Program-made: the position numbers and the translations under genes
Assembly: GCF_008632075.1 (NCBI RefSeq)
Contig: NZ_VWVM01000001.1
Coordinates: 310,001-374,000, forward strand
Length of the DNA stretch: 64,000 bases
From: Candidatus Pantoea gossypiicola
GTDB taxonomy: Bacteria; Pseudomonadota; Gammaproteobacteria; Enterobacterales; Enterobacteriaceae
Reading direction: 5' to 3'
Shown: piece after piece, positions 25,537 to 34,100 of the stretch
How the letters are laid out: every line of letters starts with the position of its first letter
Numbering within the stretch: the stretch's first letter is position 1
Notes under the pieces: model-generated
Told to the model about the DNA's origin: nothing
The model's database searches: none
What the model saw: the letters and a program-made list of their open reading frames with translations, nothing else

Positions 25537-25555
25537 GGCGGGGTTTTGCCCCGCC
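25537..25555 (-). other. GC-rich hairpin between capsid and portal genes
   Basis: A perfect 7-bp stem, GGCGGGG/CCCCGCC, with a 5-base loop and no T tract, just before the 55-residue gene. Likely an RNA processing or stability element that lets capsid be made in excess over portal. Confidence 0.45.
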
Positions 25556-25568
25556 CTCCTTTACCTGA

Positions 25569-27503
25569 TTAGCTACCCTGACCGGTGCTGTAGTTGACGC
25601 CGGAGATAACCGCTACCGCAGCAGTGCGGCGACGCTTCCAGTTGATCCAGCGTTCGGCACGGATAGCCACGCTGTTTGTCTGGAACATGGAGACCATTTC
25701 AGTGGCGGTGGGCGTTCCGCTATCGCCAGCAGGCTCGCTTTCCATCTCCAGCGATGCTTCACGGGACATATCCACAGCAACGCCACCGTCATCCGCCAGA
25801 TAAATATCCGGCGCGTTGACCAGCACCAGCAGATTTCCCACGTACTGAGAAACGATCACAGGAAGTCCCTGGAAGGTGCCGCCCAGCAGTGTCATATCCG
25901 GGTACTCCTTCTGCCCCAGCGCATTTTTACGCATGGACAGCGCCAGGGCAGTTGTACTCGACATAAGCCAGACCGCGCCATTCGGCTGAAGGTTTGCAGC
26001 CACAAAAACACCGAATGCAGCAGCAGCATCTTCATCCGGAATACCGGTAGAAGGAATCGCCGTGATGCCGTTTGTCACCGAAGCCGGGGAAACACCCGCA
26101 ACCTCAGCTTTTGAAGGGTTGATAAAATCGGTGTCCAGCCGCGCAATCACAGCTTCTGCCAGCGCATTTCGCACCAGCGCATCAGCTGCAGGATTTGAGA
26201 AGCGGATCAGCTCGTCTGTCAGGACAGCAATCGCCGCAACCTTCGCAAAACTGAATGTAATGGACTCAAAGTCAAACTTCGTCAGCGGCTTGGCTTTACC
26301 CTGTCCAACCCAGCCTGCCGAGCCGCCGGAAGTCTGTGCAGGAATGCGGATGTTAAACGGAACCTGACGCAGCGAAGGAATATTTCCCTGCCCAAACCGG
26401 CCGATGATCGTCTGCGGACGCAGAAACTCAATGAAGTCCTTTGCATAATCCTGATATTCAACCAGTGCGCCCGCCCAGACAGGATCGGTCGTGGTACCCG
26501 CGCCAACGGCAGACTTGAGTACATGATGAAGCTTTGAGTCATCCGGATACTGCTTGCGTGCAATCTCCAGCGCTTCAGAGCGACTACCATTTGCCGCAGC
26601 CAGCGACTTGGCGAAGCGGGCAAAGGCAATCCCTTTTTCCAGCGTCTGTTCCACGCGGATAATTGAAGGTGCCCCCGTTTTGATGGAGCTGACCGCTCCG
26701 TTTGCAGCCTTATCGACCGGCTTGGCATTAGCGGCCAGGCTGGTTTCCATGTCACGCAGGCGCTTCAGATGAGCATCAACGGATTTGATTTCTGCGGACG
26801 TATTGTCGTAGCTCTCTTCTTCCTCAGCATCCAGAGTACGCCCTTCTTCAGCCGCTTTGGACATCACTTCATCAAGTGATGCTGCCAGCGCTGCACGCTT
26901 CGCTTCAAAGCTCTTAATTTGTTCTGCTACGTTCATCAGATTGTTTCCTGTTTTGGTTTTGGGTGCTGTAGCGCCAGCGGTTTTAGCGTTTTTTACCACC
27001 GGTTTCTTATTGCCTGACGCGGCGAGAAACTGTCGATCAAAAGATTTAACGGTATCGATAGAGCATTCGGCGTTTGCCGGTATGGTCACTGCCGATACTT
27101 CAAGCAGGTCCCAGGACAGAAAGCGGATGCCACCTTCATCCAGGAATGAGTATTCAATGGGCCGGAAACCGATGGAGAGTCCCCGCACCAAACCCGCCTT
27201 GATTGAAGTCCAGGCCTCATCAAGCCGCGAGGCCAGTTGTGAGGGCATATCTGGTGTGGGCTTGACCAGCTTTGCGGTAATTTGTAGCCCTTCTTTTACC
27301 CTCGCAGGCGTGCATATGCCTATGGGTTGGGTGCTGTCATGCTGCCAGAGAAACGGCGTATCGTTGCGGAACTTTGCCCCCTCTGACTCCAGGATGTCAC
27401 CGTCACGGTCCGGTGACGGTGTGGAGGCGATGCCGGTAATAATCCGATCATCCTCGTTTACCGATTTCACCGTCATGAGAGTGCAGGCGTGCTTGAGCGC
27501 CAT
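25569..27503 (-). CDS. Prohead protease - major capsid protein fusion
   Basis: 644 residues from ATG 27503 (MALKHACTLMTVK), with AAGGAGG upstream; the longer frame reaches into the preceding terminator. Residues 1-175 are an S78/HK97-gp4 prohead protease (RIITGIASTPSPDRDGDILES, TPFLWQHDSTQPIG, GLSIGF, WDLLEVSAVTIPANAEC). From about 205 (MNVAEQIKSFEAKRAAL) a helical scaffolding delta domain follows, then the HK97-fold capsid (VQEYQDYAKDFIEFLRPQTIIG, GWVGQGKAKPLTKFDFES, AIARLDTDFINP). In HK97 these are separate genes downstream of the portal. Confidence 0.9.
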   Translation of the reverse strand: MALKHACTLMTVKSVNEDDRIITGIASTPSPDRDGDILESEGAKFRNDTPFLWQHDSTQPIGICTPARVKEGLQITAKLVKPTPDMPSQLASRLDEAWTSIKAGLVRGLSIGFRPIEYSFLDEGGIRFLSWDLLEVSAVTIPANAECSIDTVKSFDRQFLAASGNKKPVVKNAKTAGATAPKTKTGNNLMNVAEQIKSFEAKRAALAASLDEVMSKAAEEGRTLDAEEEESYDNTSAEIKSVDAHLKRLRDMETSLAANAKPVDKAANGAVSSIKTGAPSIIRVEQTLEKGIAFARFAKSLAAANGSRSEALEIARKQYPDDSKLHHVLKSAVGAGTTTDPVWAGALVEYQDYAKDFIEFLRPQTIIGRFGQGNIPSLRQVPFNIRIPAQTSGGSAGWVGQGKAKPLTKFDFESITFSFAKVAAIAVLTDELIRFSNPAADALVRNALAEAVIARLDTDFINPSKAEVAGVSPASVTNGITAIPSTGIPDEDAAAAFGVFVAANLQPNGAVWLMSSTTALALSMRKNALGQKEYPDMTLLGGTFQGLPVIVSQYVGNLLVLVNAPDIYLADDGGVAVDMSREASLEMESEPAGDSGTPTATEMVSMFQTNSVAIRAERWINWKRRRTAAVAVISGVNYSTGQGS

Positions 27504-27521
27504 TAATTGCCTCCTTAAATG

Positions 27522-27543
27522 AAAAAACCCGCCGAAGCGGGTT
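27522..27543 (-). terminator. Terminator between terminase and capsid genes
   Basis: On the minus strand AACCCGC-TTCG-GCGGGTT followed by T6: a UUCG-tetraloop rho-independent terminator between the TerL stop and the protease-capsid start. Q-dependent antitermination would read through it during lytic growth. Confidence 0.85.
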
Positions 27544-27560
27544 GTCTGCAAATCATCTGG

Positions 27561-29219
27561 TCAGATGAAAAATACCTGATAATCTTTCTTTTTTGCCTCC
27601 GGGTTCAGCGCCATCAGCGACACGGCATTAAACAGCGCCATGAGGGGATCGATTTTGCCCTTACCACTCGCCTGCTTGGTGATCAGAATGGCGTTGCCTT
27701 TGGGTTCAACTCTGGCGTTACCCACGCACCAGGCCATAAGCGGCTGGCCTCCATGAACAAGCACGCCTTCAGCCAGTTTGCGCTCAGTGGTTTTTATCGC
27801 GCCACCCAGCCGCCAGCCCTGACTGACTCCGACGATATCATCGGCCGGGATTCCGGCCTCAACCAGTGCGTCCAGAATCTGTCCTACACCTGACGGGTCA
27901 ATCCCTATTTTGTCGAGCAGTTCGGCCTCGTAAATTTGTGCAACATACGCCGCCACTTCTTCGGTATCCTGCCCGACGTTCTTAACGATGGTCATATCCC
28001 CGGCACCGCAAAAGTCGATAAAGCGGGATTGCTCACTCTTTCGTCGTGAAACCGCGATCTGATGCCCCCAGGCATGACACCAGCAGAGCCACTGGCGGCT
28101 CTCTTTATCCCGCCCGATCACACTCAGTCCCAGCAAATCATCAAGGCCGCCACCGTCAATGCCGACAGTGACCACTTCCGCCCGCCTGAGTATTTCATCA
28201 AACGTCACCCGCTGAGCCTGCTGTTCCCATACGTCAACGCCCGCCCAGCGATCGCTGCGCAGGTTTAAACCAATTTCGATATTAAGATGCTTGGCAAGAA
28301 ACTGCTGCAGCGTACCGTCTGAACTGTTGCCGTATTTAAGATATTCGCTCTCAAGCCAGTCCTTACTGACCGAACGCCCCATATTCGGGTTGGTGACATA
28401 GAAATTTTCAGGATGCTGCCAGGCTTTGGCCTCAAGCATGGCTTCCGGAAATTCGTACAGAATGCCAAGCGTTTTAGGATCGCTAATTTTGCCATCGCGC
28501 ACATCACGCCAGTAGTTCAGCTTTTGCTTAAAAATACCGGCCGGCGGCTCATCACTTTGCGTGGTCAGGTAGATTACCCAGCCCTCATTTCGTGAAACCT
28601 GCCCGCCCAGTGCCTCCATGAACATGGATTCGGCCTTACTCTGCTTGCCGAACAGCCAAAGTTCATCAACCAGAATGCGGCCCGACTTTTTACCGGATAC
28701 CGTCTCTGCATCAGCAGCAACCACTTTCAGGCTGTTTCGTGTAACGCGGTGGGTAATGGTACGAATGTGATCCTGTACGTGAAATATGTCTGAAAGCTCT
28801 TCGTCAGCACGGATCATGCTGGCGGCGGGCTTGAAACTGTTATCAGCGACCTCTTTAGTGGGTGCCAGAATCAGGTGTTCTTCATCTTCCCGCCAGCACA
28901 GAATCAGGGCCGTCAGCATAATCCCGGCCGCGATAGTACTTTTGGTGTTCTTCTTGCTGATAAGCAATCCATACTCACGGATCAGCTGATTACCCGTTTC
29001 GGCATCATAACCACCGAAAATGACAGAAACGAAATCGAAAACCCATTGCTCCGAGCACTCACCAAATGTTGGCTTGCCCGGCAGGTCTGATACACGCAAC
29101 TCTTTAAATATTGACAAGGCATGCTGGGCCACATCAGGAAATATTGGCGGCGGGATGATGGATTGCCGATTGATCAGTTTGTCTTCCCACCCCGGGCAGG
29201 CCGTTGACCATTGTGGCAT
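27561..29219 (-). CDS. Terminase large subunit (HK97 type)
   Basis: 552 residues. ATPase: deviant Walker A SKKNTKST at 88-95, Walker B/acidic pair in GRILVDELWLFG, coupling motif around YLTTQSDEPP. Nuclease: acidic residues in VTVGIDGGGLDDLLGL and IGIDPSGVG. It packages DNA into the prohead with TerS and the portal. The start lies 4 bp after the TerS stop. Confidence 0.95.
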   Translation of the reverse strand: MPQWSTACPGWEDKLINRQSIIPPPIFPDVAQHALSIFKELRVSDLPGKPTFGECSEQWVFDFVSVIFGGYDAETGNQLIREYGLLISKKNTKSTIAAGIMLTALILCWREDEEHLILAPTKEVADNSFKPAASMIRADEELSDIFHVQDHIRTITHRVTRNSLKVVAADAETVSGKKSGRILVDELWLFGKQSKAESMFMEALGGQVSRNEGWVIYLTTQSDEPPAGIFKQKLNYWRDVRDGKISDPKTLGILYEFPEAMLEAKAWQHPENFYVTNPNMGRSVSKDWLESEYLKYGNSSDGTLQQFLAKHLNIEIGLNLRSDRWAGVDVWEQQAQRVTFDEILRRAEVVTVGIDGGGLDDLLGLSVIGRDKESRQWLCWCHAWGHQIAVSRRKSEQSRFIDFCGAGDMTIVKNVGQDTEEVAAYVAQIYEAELLDKIGIDPSGVGQILDALVEAGIPADDIVGVSQGWRLGGAIKTTERKLAEGVLVHGGQPLMAWCVGNARVEPKGNAILITKQASGKGKIDPLMALFNAVSLMALNPEAKKKDYQVFFI

Positions 29220-29222
29220 TTT

Positions 29223-29711
29223 TTACCCTCTATTACTGACCACCAGTTTCGGCGGTGTCAGGCCTGAGAACTTACTGGCGACGGATTTAGCTGCTGCCAG
29301 TTTTGCATCCTTTTTGCCCCCTTCCCCCTTTTTGCTATGAATGTAGGGAAGCATGGCTTTTGCAGCATCCTTGCGGGTATCAATATCCTCGTGCTGGTCG
29401 TTCATCACCGCCTTCAGGAACTCAAGCGGGTCATCATATTCACCGACCGCAATAATGGTTTTCGCAGCGGATCCGGGGGGCGGGTTTACCGCTGGGGTAT
29501 TAACTTTTTTCCCCAGTGACGGCACATCATCAACGTCAATTTTTTCTTTCTTTTTGCGTGCAATAAAGGCGATGACTTCCGGGTCCTTAGCAAGCTGCGA
29601 CCCCTTAGATCGAGCGGAGTTTGCAGAATACCCAGCCTTTATAGCCGCATCTTTTTTCGACATACCGGAAATCAGCGCCAGCGCGAATTTTCGCTTCTGG
29701 GCTGTTAACAT
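29223..29711 (-). CDS. Terminase small subunit
   Basis: 162 residues from ATG 29711 (MLTAQKRKFALALISG), with GGAGGG upstream; an earlier ATG at 29726 is less well spaced. N-terminal helix-turn-helix (SKKDAAIKAGYSANSARSKGSQLAKDPEV), then an acidic hinge and a Lys-rich C-terminus. It recognises the packaging site next to its own gene. Confidence 0.9.
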   Translation of the reverse strand: MLTAQKRKFALALISGMSKKDAAIKAGYSANSARSKGSQLAKDPEVIAFIARKKKEKIDVDDVPSLGKKVNTPAVNPPPGSAAKTIIAVGEYDDPLEFLKAVMNDQHEDIDTRKDAAKAMLPYIHSKKGEGGKKDAKLAAAKSVASKFSGLTPPKLVVSNRG

Positions 29712-29976
29712 GTTTACACCCTCCAAACGGGGATATTTTCTGTGCGTGAGGGGGAGCGCGGTGTCGAAGGCGAAAGGGGGTGAGGTTCAGAGGTACCCCC
29801 CCCCACCCTGACCAGCCACCAGCCAGGCCCGTCACGGACGTCTGGACGGCGGCGTGGCTCGTCTGCTACCTCCACCCTGCCGCGATGGTGGATCGCCACC
29901 ACCGCAGCGACATCCCTCATAGCGCGACGCGGCTTTTCACCCTGCTGATATCAATAATTGCAAGTTCATGCTTGCT
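29712..29976. other. Non-coding stretch, probable cos/packaging region
   Basis: No credible gene. It sits between an HNH endonuclease gene and terS, where cos sites of HK97-type phages lie. It holds a run of eight C (about 29799-29806) flanked by GGTA and ACCCTG. The nick positions cannot be read from sequence alone. Confidence 0.4.
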
Positions 29977-30345
29977 TCACACAATCGTTACTGATGCACC
30001 GATATCTTCCGCTGGCACATGATGCTTCAGTGCTTCGCTGTCGGGCTGTCCGGATGCGACCTCTCGCAAGGACTTATCCCTGTGACACTCAATGCAAAGG
30101 GTCCAGAGATTATCTTCATTGTTGCTGCCACCGAACTGCAGAGCGATACGGTGATCCAGTTCGCTGCTATGCAGATCCACAACGCGCTGGCACATGCAGC
30201 AGTGACCACTGTCACGCACATAGATTCGGCGCTTCAGGTTCATCCTGGTACTGCCGCTAATGCGCCGCGCTTCACCGTACACTGGCTTGATGCGCCTTGT
30301 ATCGATGGCTTTAAGCCTCGGCTGCAGGGTCTTCAGCTTAGCCAT
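29977..30345 (-). CDS. HNH endonuclease beside terminase
   Basis: 122 residues from ATG 30345 (MAKLKTLQPRLK), with GGAGG upstream. HNH fold: CCMCQR zinc knuckle, SELDHRIALQFGGSNNEDNLWTLC, ECHRDKS. HNH proteins next to terS are needed for cos cleavage and packaging in HK97-like phages. Overlaps the upstream glycosyltransferase gene by 8 nt. Confidence 0.9.
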   Translation of the reverse strand: MAKLKTLQPRLKAIDTRRIKPVYGEARRISGSTRMNLKRRIYVRDSGHCCMCQRVVDLHSSELDHRIALQFGGSNNEDNLWTLCIECHRDKSLREVASGQPDSEALKHHVPAEDIGASVTIV

Positions 30346-30928
30346 AAAACCTCCAGGCTCTGCGCCGTTCTGTCCGGAGAGCAGCATCAGGATGACGCTC
30401 GACCGAATCTCCGTCTGCATGATCCACCAGCGACCAGCAGGGGTAAATGACCACACCTCCATAGGCATCGCCCACAGCAAAGTCGGCGGGCTTTGTGACG
30501 TCCCATCGTGCAAGAATCCGTGGGATGCTGGCAGGCGGGGGGCTGTAGCAGACGCCATGAATTAGCCGTTTCATGGTGATGTAGTCTGTCTGCCGTTTAT
30601 CGCTCTCGATAAGCTTCATCGCTATATCAAGCTGGTATTGAGGCGGCCTTCCGGTACCCAGATAGAAAGAGCACAGATCATCAGGAAATCTTGCCAGCCA
30701 GCCAGCAACCTTGTCTTTGAAACCCTCCACCAGCACTGCGTCATCTTCAATGATGACTACTCTGCAGACCTGCTTATTTGCCCACTCAAGCGCTCGACGG
30801 TGATTCCAGTTTGCTCCATGCTGATACTCATCAATAATCAGATGTGCCTTGAGCGACTTCGCCAGCTTTTCTGCCGGGTGCCTGCGTGAATGGTGACCGA
30901 CGATTACATACGTTATGGCTTCGATCAT
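30338..30928 (-). CDS. Phage glycosyltransferase-like protein (GT-A type)
   Basis: 196 residues. The motif VVIIEDDAVLVEGF resembles the DxD metal site and flanking helix of GT25/GT-A glycosyltransferases; GANWNHRRALEWA and SFYLGTGRPPQYQ follow the same pattern. It lies in the late operon between the lysis-side genes and HNH/terminase. Target unknown: virion protein, DNA base or host surface sugar are all possible. Confidence 0.6.
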   Translation of the reverse strand: MIEAITYVIVGHHSRRHPAEKLAKSLKAHLIIDEYQHGANWNHRRALEWANKQVCRVVIIEDDAVLVEGFKDKVAGWLARFPDDLCSFYLGTGRPPQYQLDIAMKLIESDKRQTDYITMKRLIHGVCYSPPPASIPRILARWDVTKPADFAVGDAYGGVVIYPCWSLVDHADGDSVERHPDAALRTERRRAWRFYG

Positions 30929-30942
30929 TCATTAGCCCTGGT

Positions 30943-31032
30943 TACTATAGGGGTTCAGCCCGCCTGCGTTTGGGGCGCAGGCGCACACAGCAATAATGAG
31001 GGATGGCTGATTACCTCTGAAAAGGAAATGGT
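30943..31032 (+). promoter_or_regulatory. Structured leader RNA, copy 1 (upstream of DUF1883 gene)
   Basis: A -10 box TACTAT (30943-30948) is followed by TCAGCC (30955-30960), a hairpin CGCCTGCG-TTTGGGG-CGCAGGCG (30961-30983), and a second stem GAGG/CCTC (30998-31001 with 31014-31017) whose loop holds GGCTGA (31005-31010), the exact complement of TCAGCC. AAGGA follows. A second copy with compensating stem changes lies at 35948-36039. No good -35 is visible. Confidence 0.65.
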
Positions 31033-31302
31033 ATGCATTATCTACACAAAAGAATGCAACTCAATGAGGGCGATACTGTTGTCGTTAACTGCTCTCATCA
31101 ATGCAATATCCTTATGACGACTGACAGTAATTTTAATAGCTACAGAAGCGGCCGTAGATTTCAGCATCATGGAGGTGGCGGTTTTTTTAAGCGACTTCCG
31201 GCACACCTTCATGTTCCTTATTCTGGCTACTGGAACATAACGCTGGATCTCGGGGGCGGTTCAGCCAACATCGAATACGGTATTAACGTTATTCCAGCTT
31301 AA
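31033..31302 (+). CDS. DUF1883 domain protein (moron)
   Basis: 89 residues. MHYLHKRMQLNEGDTVVVNCSHQCNILMT-like start, NFNSYRSGRRFQHHGGGG, LHVPYSGYWNITLDLGG match the DUF1883 pattern. DUF1883 is a small beta domain often found alone or joined to TIR domains. The gene runs opposite to the late operon, with its own promoter and structured leader, and its 3' end overlaps a minus-strand gene by 42 nt. Confidence 0.75.
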   Translation: MHYLHKRMQLNEGDTVVVNCSHQCNILMTTDSNFNSYRSGRRFQHHGGGGFFKRLPAHLHVPYSGYWNITLDLGGGSANIEYGINVIPA

Positions 31303-31458
31303 GGCCTCCCCTTTGGCCTGAGCTAATGCATCCTCAAGGGCGGCAATGATTTTTTGCTGAGTGCCGTCCTTTAAATAACCTTTTGATGCAATGCCCAACT
31401 TATTTGCAGTATCACGCATCCAGATGACGTTATCGTTTTCTGAGATTTCAATCTTCAT
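31261..31458 (-). CDS. Small phage protein, unknown
   Basis: 65 residues from ATG 31458 (MKIEISENDNVIWMRDTANKLG), GGGAGAG upstream. Acidic and helical, no motif I can name. It lies 21 bp after the large glycosyltransferase gene in the same direction, so it is probably in that operon. Confidence 0.5.
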   Translation of the reverse strand: MKIEISENDNVIWMRDTANKLGIASKGYLKDGTQQKIIAALEDALAQAKGEALSWNNVNTVFDVG

Positions 31459-31479
31459 CACTCTCTCCCGCCTTTCGGC

Positions 31480-32937
31480 TTATTTATGTTGCCACCAGGC
31501 ATAATCTTTTCCTATGCCGTTTGACTTGAACACAGTATGAACGCGGGGTCCGGTCACCAGCCTGTCGCTGTAGCGGTGTGCAACTATGGCAAACGCGATC
31601 ATGTCCCCGATAGCGGACGCTGCACCTTCCTTTTTCCAGCAGCGCAGTGATTCGATGTGGTAATACAGTCGGACGATGCCGTGAGCAACAGCCATCACTT
31701 CAGCGCGACTGCCGCCAAGCAATCCGGCATTAAGCATCAAATCCTTTCGGTGTTGAGTCAGGAACTGCTGATAACACGCTTCTGGGTGATTGGCTGCTGC
31801 CCAGGCGTCAGCATAGGTTTTCGGCTCCGAACCAACGTAAATTTTACCTGGCTCCATTTCCTGCCAGGGTTCATGAAGCATTTCTACGTCTGTGCCATCG
31901 GTACACCAGACCCAGCGGTATTCCGGGTGATCACGCAGATGCTGGTAAATGTGCAGCCAGCGCCGGAAATAGACGTTCATAGCCACATCCGGTACGCGAT
32001 GAAGCGTTGCGCCTGCAGGTGCTGTTTCAAGTTCATCCACCAGCACAACAGCATCAGCGCTTTTTACAGATGCGGCCCATTTGCTTAGCAGGTCTGGGGT
32101 TGCCGCCATTTTGCTGCCGCGCTGCGGGTCTGGCTGACTGGTCAGTAGCGTGGTGATAACAACGTTACGCTGCTGACGATACTCAACATAGCCGGTGTAA
32201 AAACTGTCCCGGCGGTGACTATAGATAACTGAGTTTTTTGCCACCAGTGCCTGCCGCTCTGCTCCCGGTAGCGACCGGTCAACGGTTTCATGCTCATCGC
32301 ATGAATGAATCAGCCTTTCAGAACCGACTACGTCAGCAAATGCCCAGCTTGTCAGCCCGGCGTTATGAATGCGCAGAGCCAAATCAGGATGCTCATACAT
32401 GCCTCGCCCATAAACAGGATCGAAGCCGCCAACTTTATTTACTGCGCTGCGATGGTAATACAGCATCACGCCGCGCTGGCCTGTGTAAGCAATATGCTGT
32501 GCATCCTGAAAGAGGATGTTCATGTCTCTGAGCTTGCGCGGGCCGGCAAGGTCTAGGAACTGATAGGCCAGATGCGGCTCAGGAGAATCGATGTAAGGCT
32601 GATGCCAGTTTTCTGCGACTGGCCAGGCGTCATCGTCCCATAAAAATAATTGTTCGCACCCAGCGTCCATTAATGCTTCAAGACTCGCGTTCTTTGACGC
32701 TACAATCCCCTGTGACATGTCATGTCGAATAAGTCGGACCCCATCAGGGACCGTCACTGGCTTTTTGGACCCGTCATCTATAACTACCACCAGCGCACCG
32801 TATGGCAGATACTTAAGATGGTGTTCCAGGGCGCGGGATAGTACTTCGTGTCGATTGTGGGTGGAGATTGCTATGCCGATATTGGAAGTGGGATTGTTTG
32901 CTGGCGCGTATTTTACCCCATCAATAACAACGTTCAT
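31480..32937 (-). CDS. Two-part GT2-type glycosyltransferase
   Basis: 485 residues from ATG 32937, with GAGG upstream. N-terminal half: GT2 family (IGIAISTHNRHEVLSRAL, LVVVIDDGS, IRHDMSQGIVASKNASLEA, LFLWDDDAWP with the DxD, and GGFDPVYGRGMYEHPDLALRI). C-terminal half (from about 285) is a second GT-A-like domain with VWCTDGTDVEML and KIYVGSEP. Genes of this kind are found between lysis and terminase genes in several enterobacterial prophages. The acceptor is unknown. Confidence 0.75.
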   Translation of the reverse strand: MNVVIDGVKYAPANNPTSNIGIAISTHNRHEVLSRALEHHLKYLPYGALVVVIDDGSKKPVTVPDGVRLIRHDMSQGIVASKNASLEALMDAGCEQLFLWDDDAWPVAENWHQPYIDSPEPHLAYQFLDLAGPRKLRDMNILFQDAQHIAYTGQRGVMLYYHRSAVNKVGGFDPVYGRGMYEHPDLALRIHNAGLTSWAFADVVGSERLIHSCDEHETVDRSLPGAERQALVAKNSVIYSHRRDSFYTGYVEYRQQRNVVITTLLTSQPDPQRGSKMAATPDLLSKWAASVKSADAVVLVDELETAPAGATLHRVPDVAMNVYFRRWLHIYQHLRDHPEYRWVWCTDGTDVEMLHEPWQEMEPGKIYVGSEPKTYADAWAAANHPEACYQQFLTQHRKDLMLNAGLLGGSRAEVMAVAHGIVRLYYHIESLRCWKKEGAASAIGDMIAFAIVAHRYSDRLVTGPRVHTVFKSNGIGKDYAWWQHK

Positions 32938-32944
32938 GTCAGCC

Positions 32945-33088
32945 TCACCGCTCCACGTCCCGGACAACCACTTCTTTTTTGAAACAGATAACAGTTAGCC
33001 AACTCCATTTGGTTAATGCTGCAATCAAAAGTAGTGGCTTCGTGTAAGGGCGAAGCGTCCACTTAATCGAGTATTTAAACGTAGCCAT
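32945..33088 (-). CDS. 47-residue small protein preceding the glycosyltransferase
   Basis: MATFKYSIKWTLRPYTKPLL followed by a short hydrophobic stretch (LLLIAALTKWSWLTVICF) and a charged tail. The stop overlaps the ribosome-binding site of the glycosyltransferase, so it could be coupled to it. A short amphipathic or membrane-anchoring peptide is possible. Only moderately supported because of its size. Confidence 0.45.
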   Translation of the reverse strand: MATFKYSIKWTLRPYTKPLLLIAALTKWSWLTVICFKKEVVVRDVER

Positions 33089-33190
33089 TTAGAATGTCCT
33101 GCTAAAAGTAAGGGTGTCAGCGGGCAAGCAATTTTAAATTAATTCTGCATTATCGAGCATTCCCGGAGGAATGCTCTGTAACACGAACTA

Positions 33191-33370
33191 TCAGACCAGC
33201 TTTTTAGCCAGCGCGACGACATCTTCAAACACCGATTCCACGTCGTGACCTGCTACTTTCAGCAGTTCTTTCACTTTCGCCAGCACAGCATCAGTGTTGC
33301 TGCTGTTATCGACTGTGTCGTTTGTATCAGTGTTCTGTTGATCGTTTACATCATTCAGCGGTTCGGACAT
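33191..33370 (-). CDS. 59-residue acidic phage protein
   Basis: MSEPLNDVNDQQNTDTNDTV then a helical part (AVLAKVKELLKVAGHDVESVFEDVVALAKKLV). It starts 2 nt after the stop of the upstream membrane protein, consistent with one transcript. Too short for the usual cut-off but well placed with a GGAG. Function unknown. Confidence 0.6.
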   Translation of the reverse strand: MSEPLNDVNDQQNTDTNDTVDNSSNTDAVLAKVKELLKVAGHDVESVFEDVVALAKKLV

Positions 33371-33372
33371 TT

Positions 33373-33642
33373 TCAGTTCTCCAGTAGTGACTTTTTTGAC
33401 GCGTCGTTTCGCGCCTCTTCGGAATGCTGAATGAATTTCTCATCCAGCTTTGCTTTCAGCTCATCAATCTGAGCCTGAAAATGGGCTTCAGCCTGTTTCC
33501 ATGCATCTCGGATGGCTAATAGCTCAGTAGCGGCCTTAGCCGGCGCGTTCTTCCATCGAAACAGGCCAACCATATAACCTGCTATGAAACCCAGGGCGAG
33601 CGCAGCCAGCGCCCATATAATCGGGACGTTAGCACTGAACAT
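33373..33642 (-). CDS. Small inner-membrane coiled-coil protein
   Basis: 89 residues: one N-terminal membrane segment (VPIIWALAALALGFIAGYMVGLF) followed by a basic junction and a cytoplasmic or periplasmic coiled coil (AWKQAEAHFQAQIDELKAKLDEKF). It is near the lysis genes and resembles lysis-accessory or spanin-like layouts, but a true spanin pair is present elsewhere, so the role is open. Confidence 0.6.
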   Translation of the reverse strand: MFSANVPIIWALAALALGFIAGYMVGLFRWKNAPAKAATELLAIRDAWKQAEAHFQAQIDELKAKLDEKFIQHSEEARNDASKKSLLEN

Positions 33643-33716
33643 TCATATTTCCTTATGAGGAATTTATTGGGGGGATAATGCTGGTGCGAATCTTGAAAAC
33701 TTTATTTTGATGAGGG

Positions 33717-34064
33717 CTATTGTTCGCTTAATTTCTGCTTCAACAAATAGCCTTCCAGCGGCCAGATTTTCTGGATAGCGTTCTCGCGCGCAATCTGACG
33801 ACCGATTTCAGCGTCGAAGTTCTCCGGACTGGCGCAGGCACTTTCACCGGTGACGCTGAACCCGTTTTTCAAAGTCAGTACGCAAAATGTCAGACATGAT
33901 AGTGATGCAGGGGCATCGCGCGGAGTTCCGTACGCCCCATTAACACCATCCTGCGCAGTAAAATAGTGCTCACTGGAAATGACACTACCGATGTGTTCGG
34001 GAGTCACTCGCGGTGCGGTTTTGCCTTTGGCCTGAATTGCCTGTTCGATATCTTTGTCTGACAT
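33717..34064 (-). CDS. N4 Gp49 / Sf6 Gp66 family protein
   Basis: 115 residues: VTPEHIGSVISSEHYFTAQDG, LSCLTFCVLTLKNGFSVTGESACASPENFDAEIGRQIARENAIQKIWPLEGYLL is the conserved pattern of the Gp49-like family (PF13876). These are common late or moron genes of unknown function. Confidence 0.85.
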   Translation of the reverse strand: MSDKDIEQAIQAKGKTAPRVTPEHIGSVISSEHYFTAQDGVNGAYGTPRDAPASLSCLTFCVLTLKNGFSVTGESACASPENFDAEIGRQIARENAIQKIWPLEGYLLKQKLSEQ

Positions 34065-34100
34065 TTTACCACCTGTTAGTTACCGGCATTGCTGCCTGAT

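Noticed and set aside
26857..27522. 221-codon plus-strand frame antisense to the prohead protease
   Set aside because: Complement of a conserved protease domain; composition is typical of an antisense shadow.
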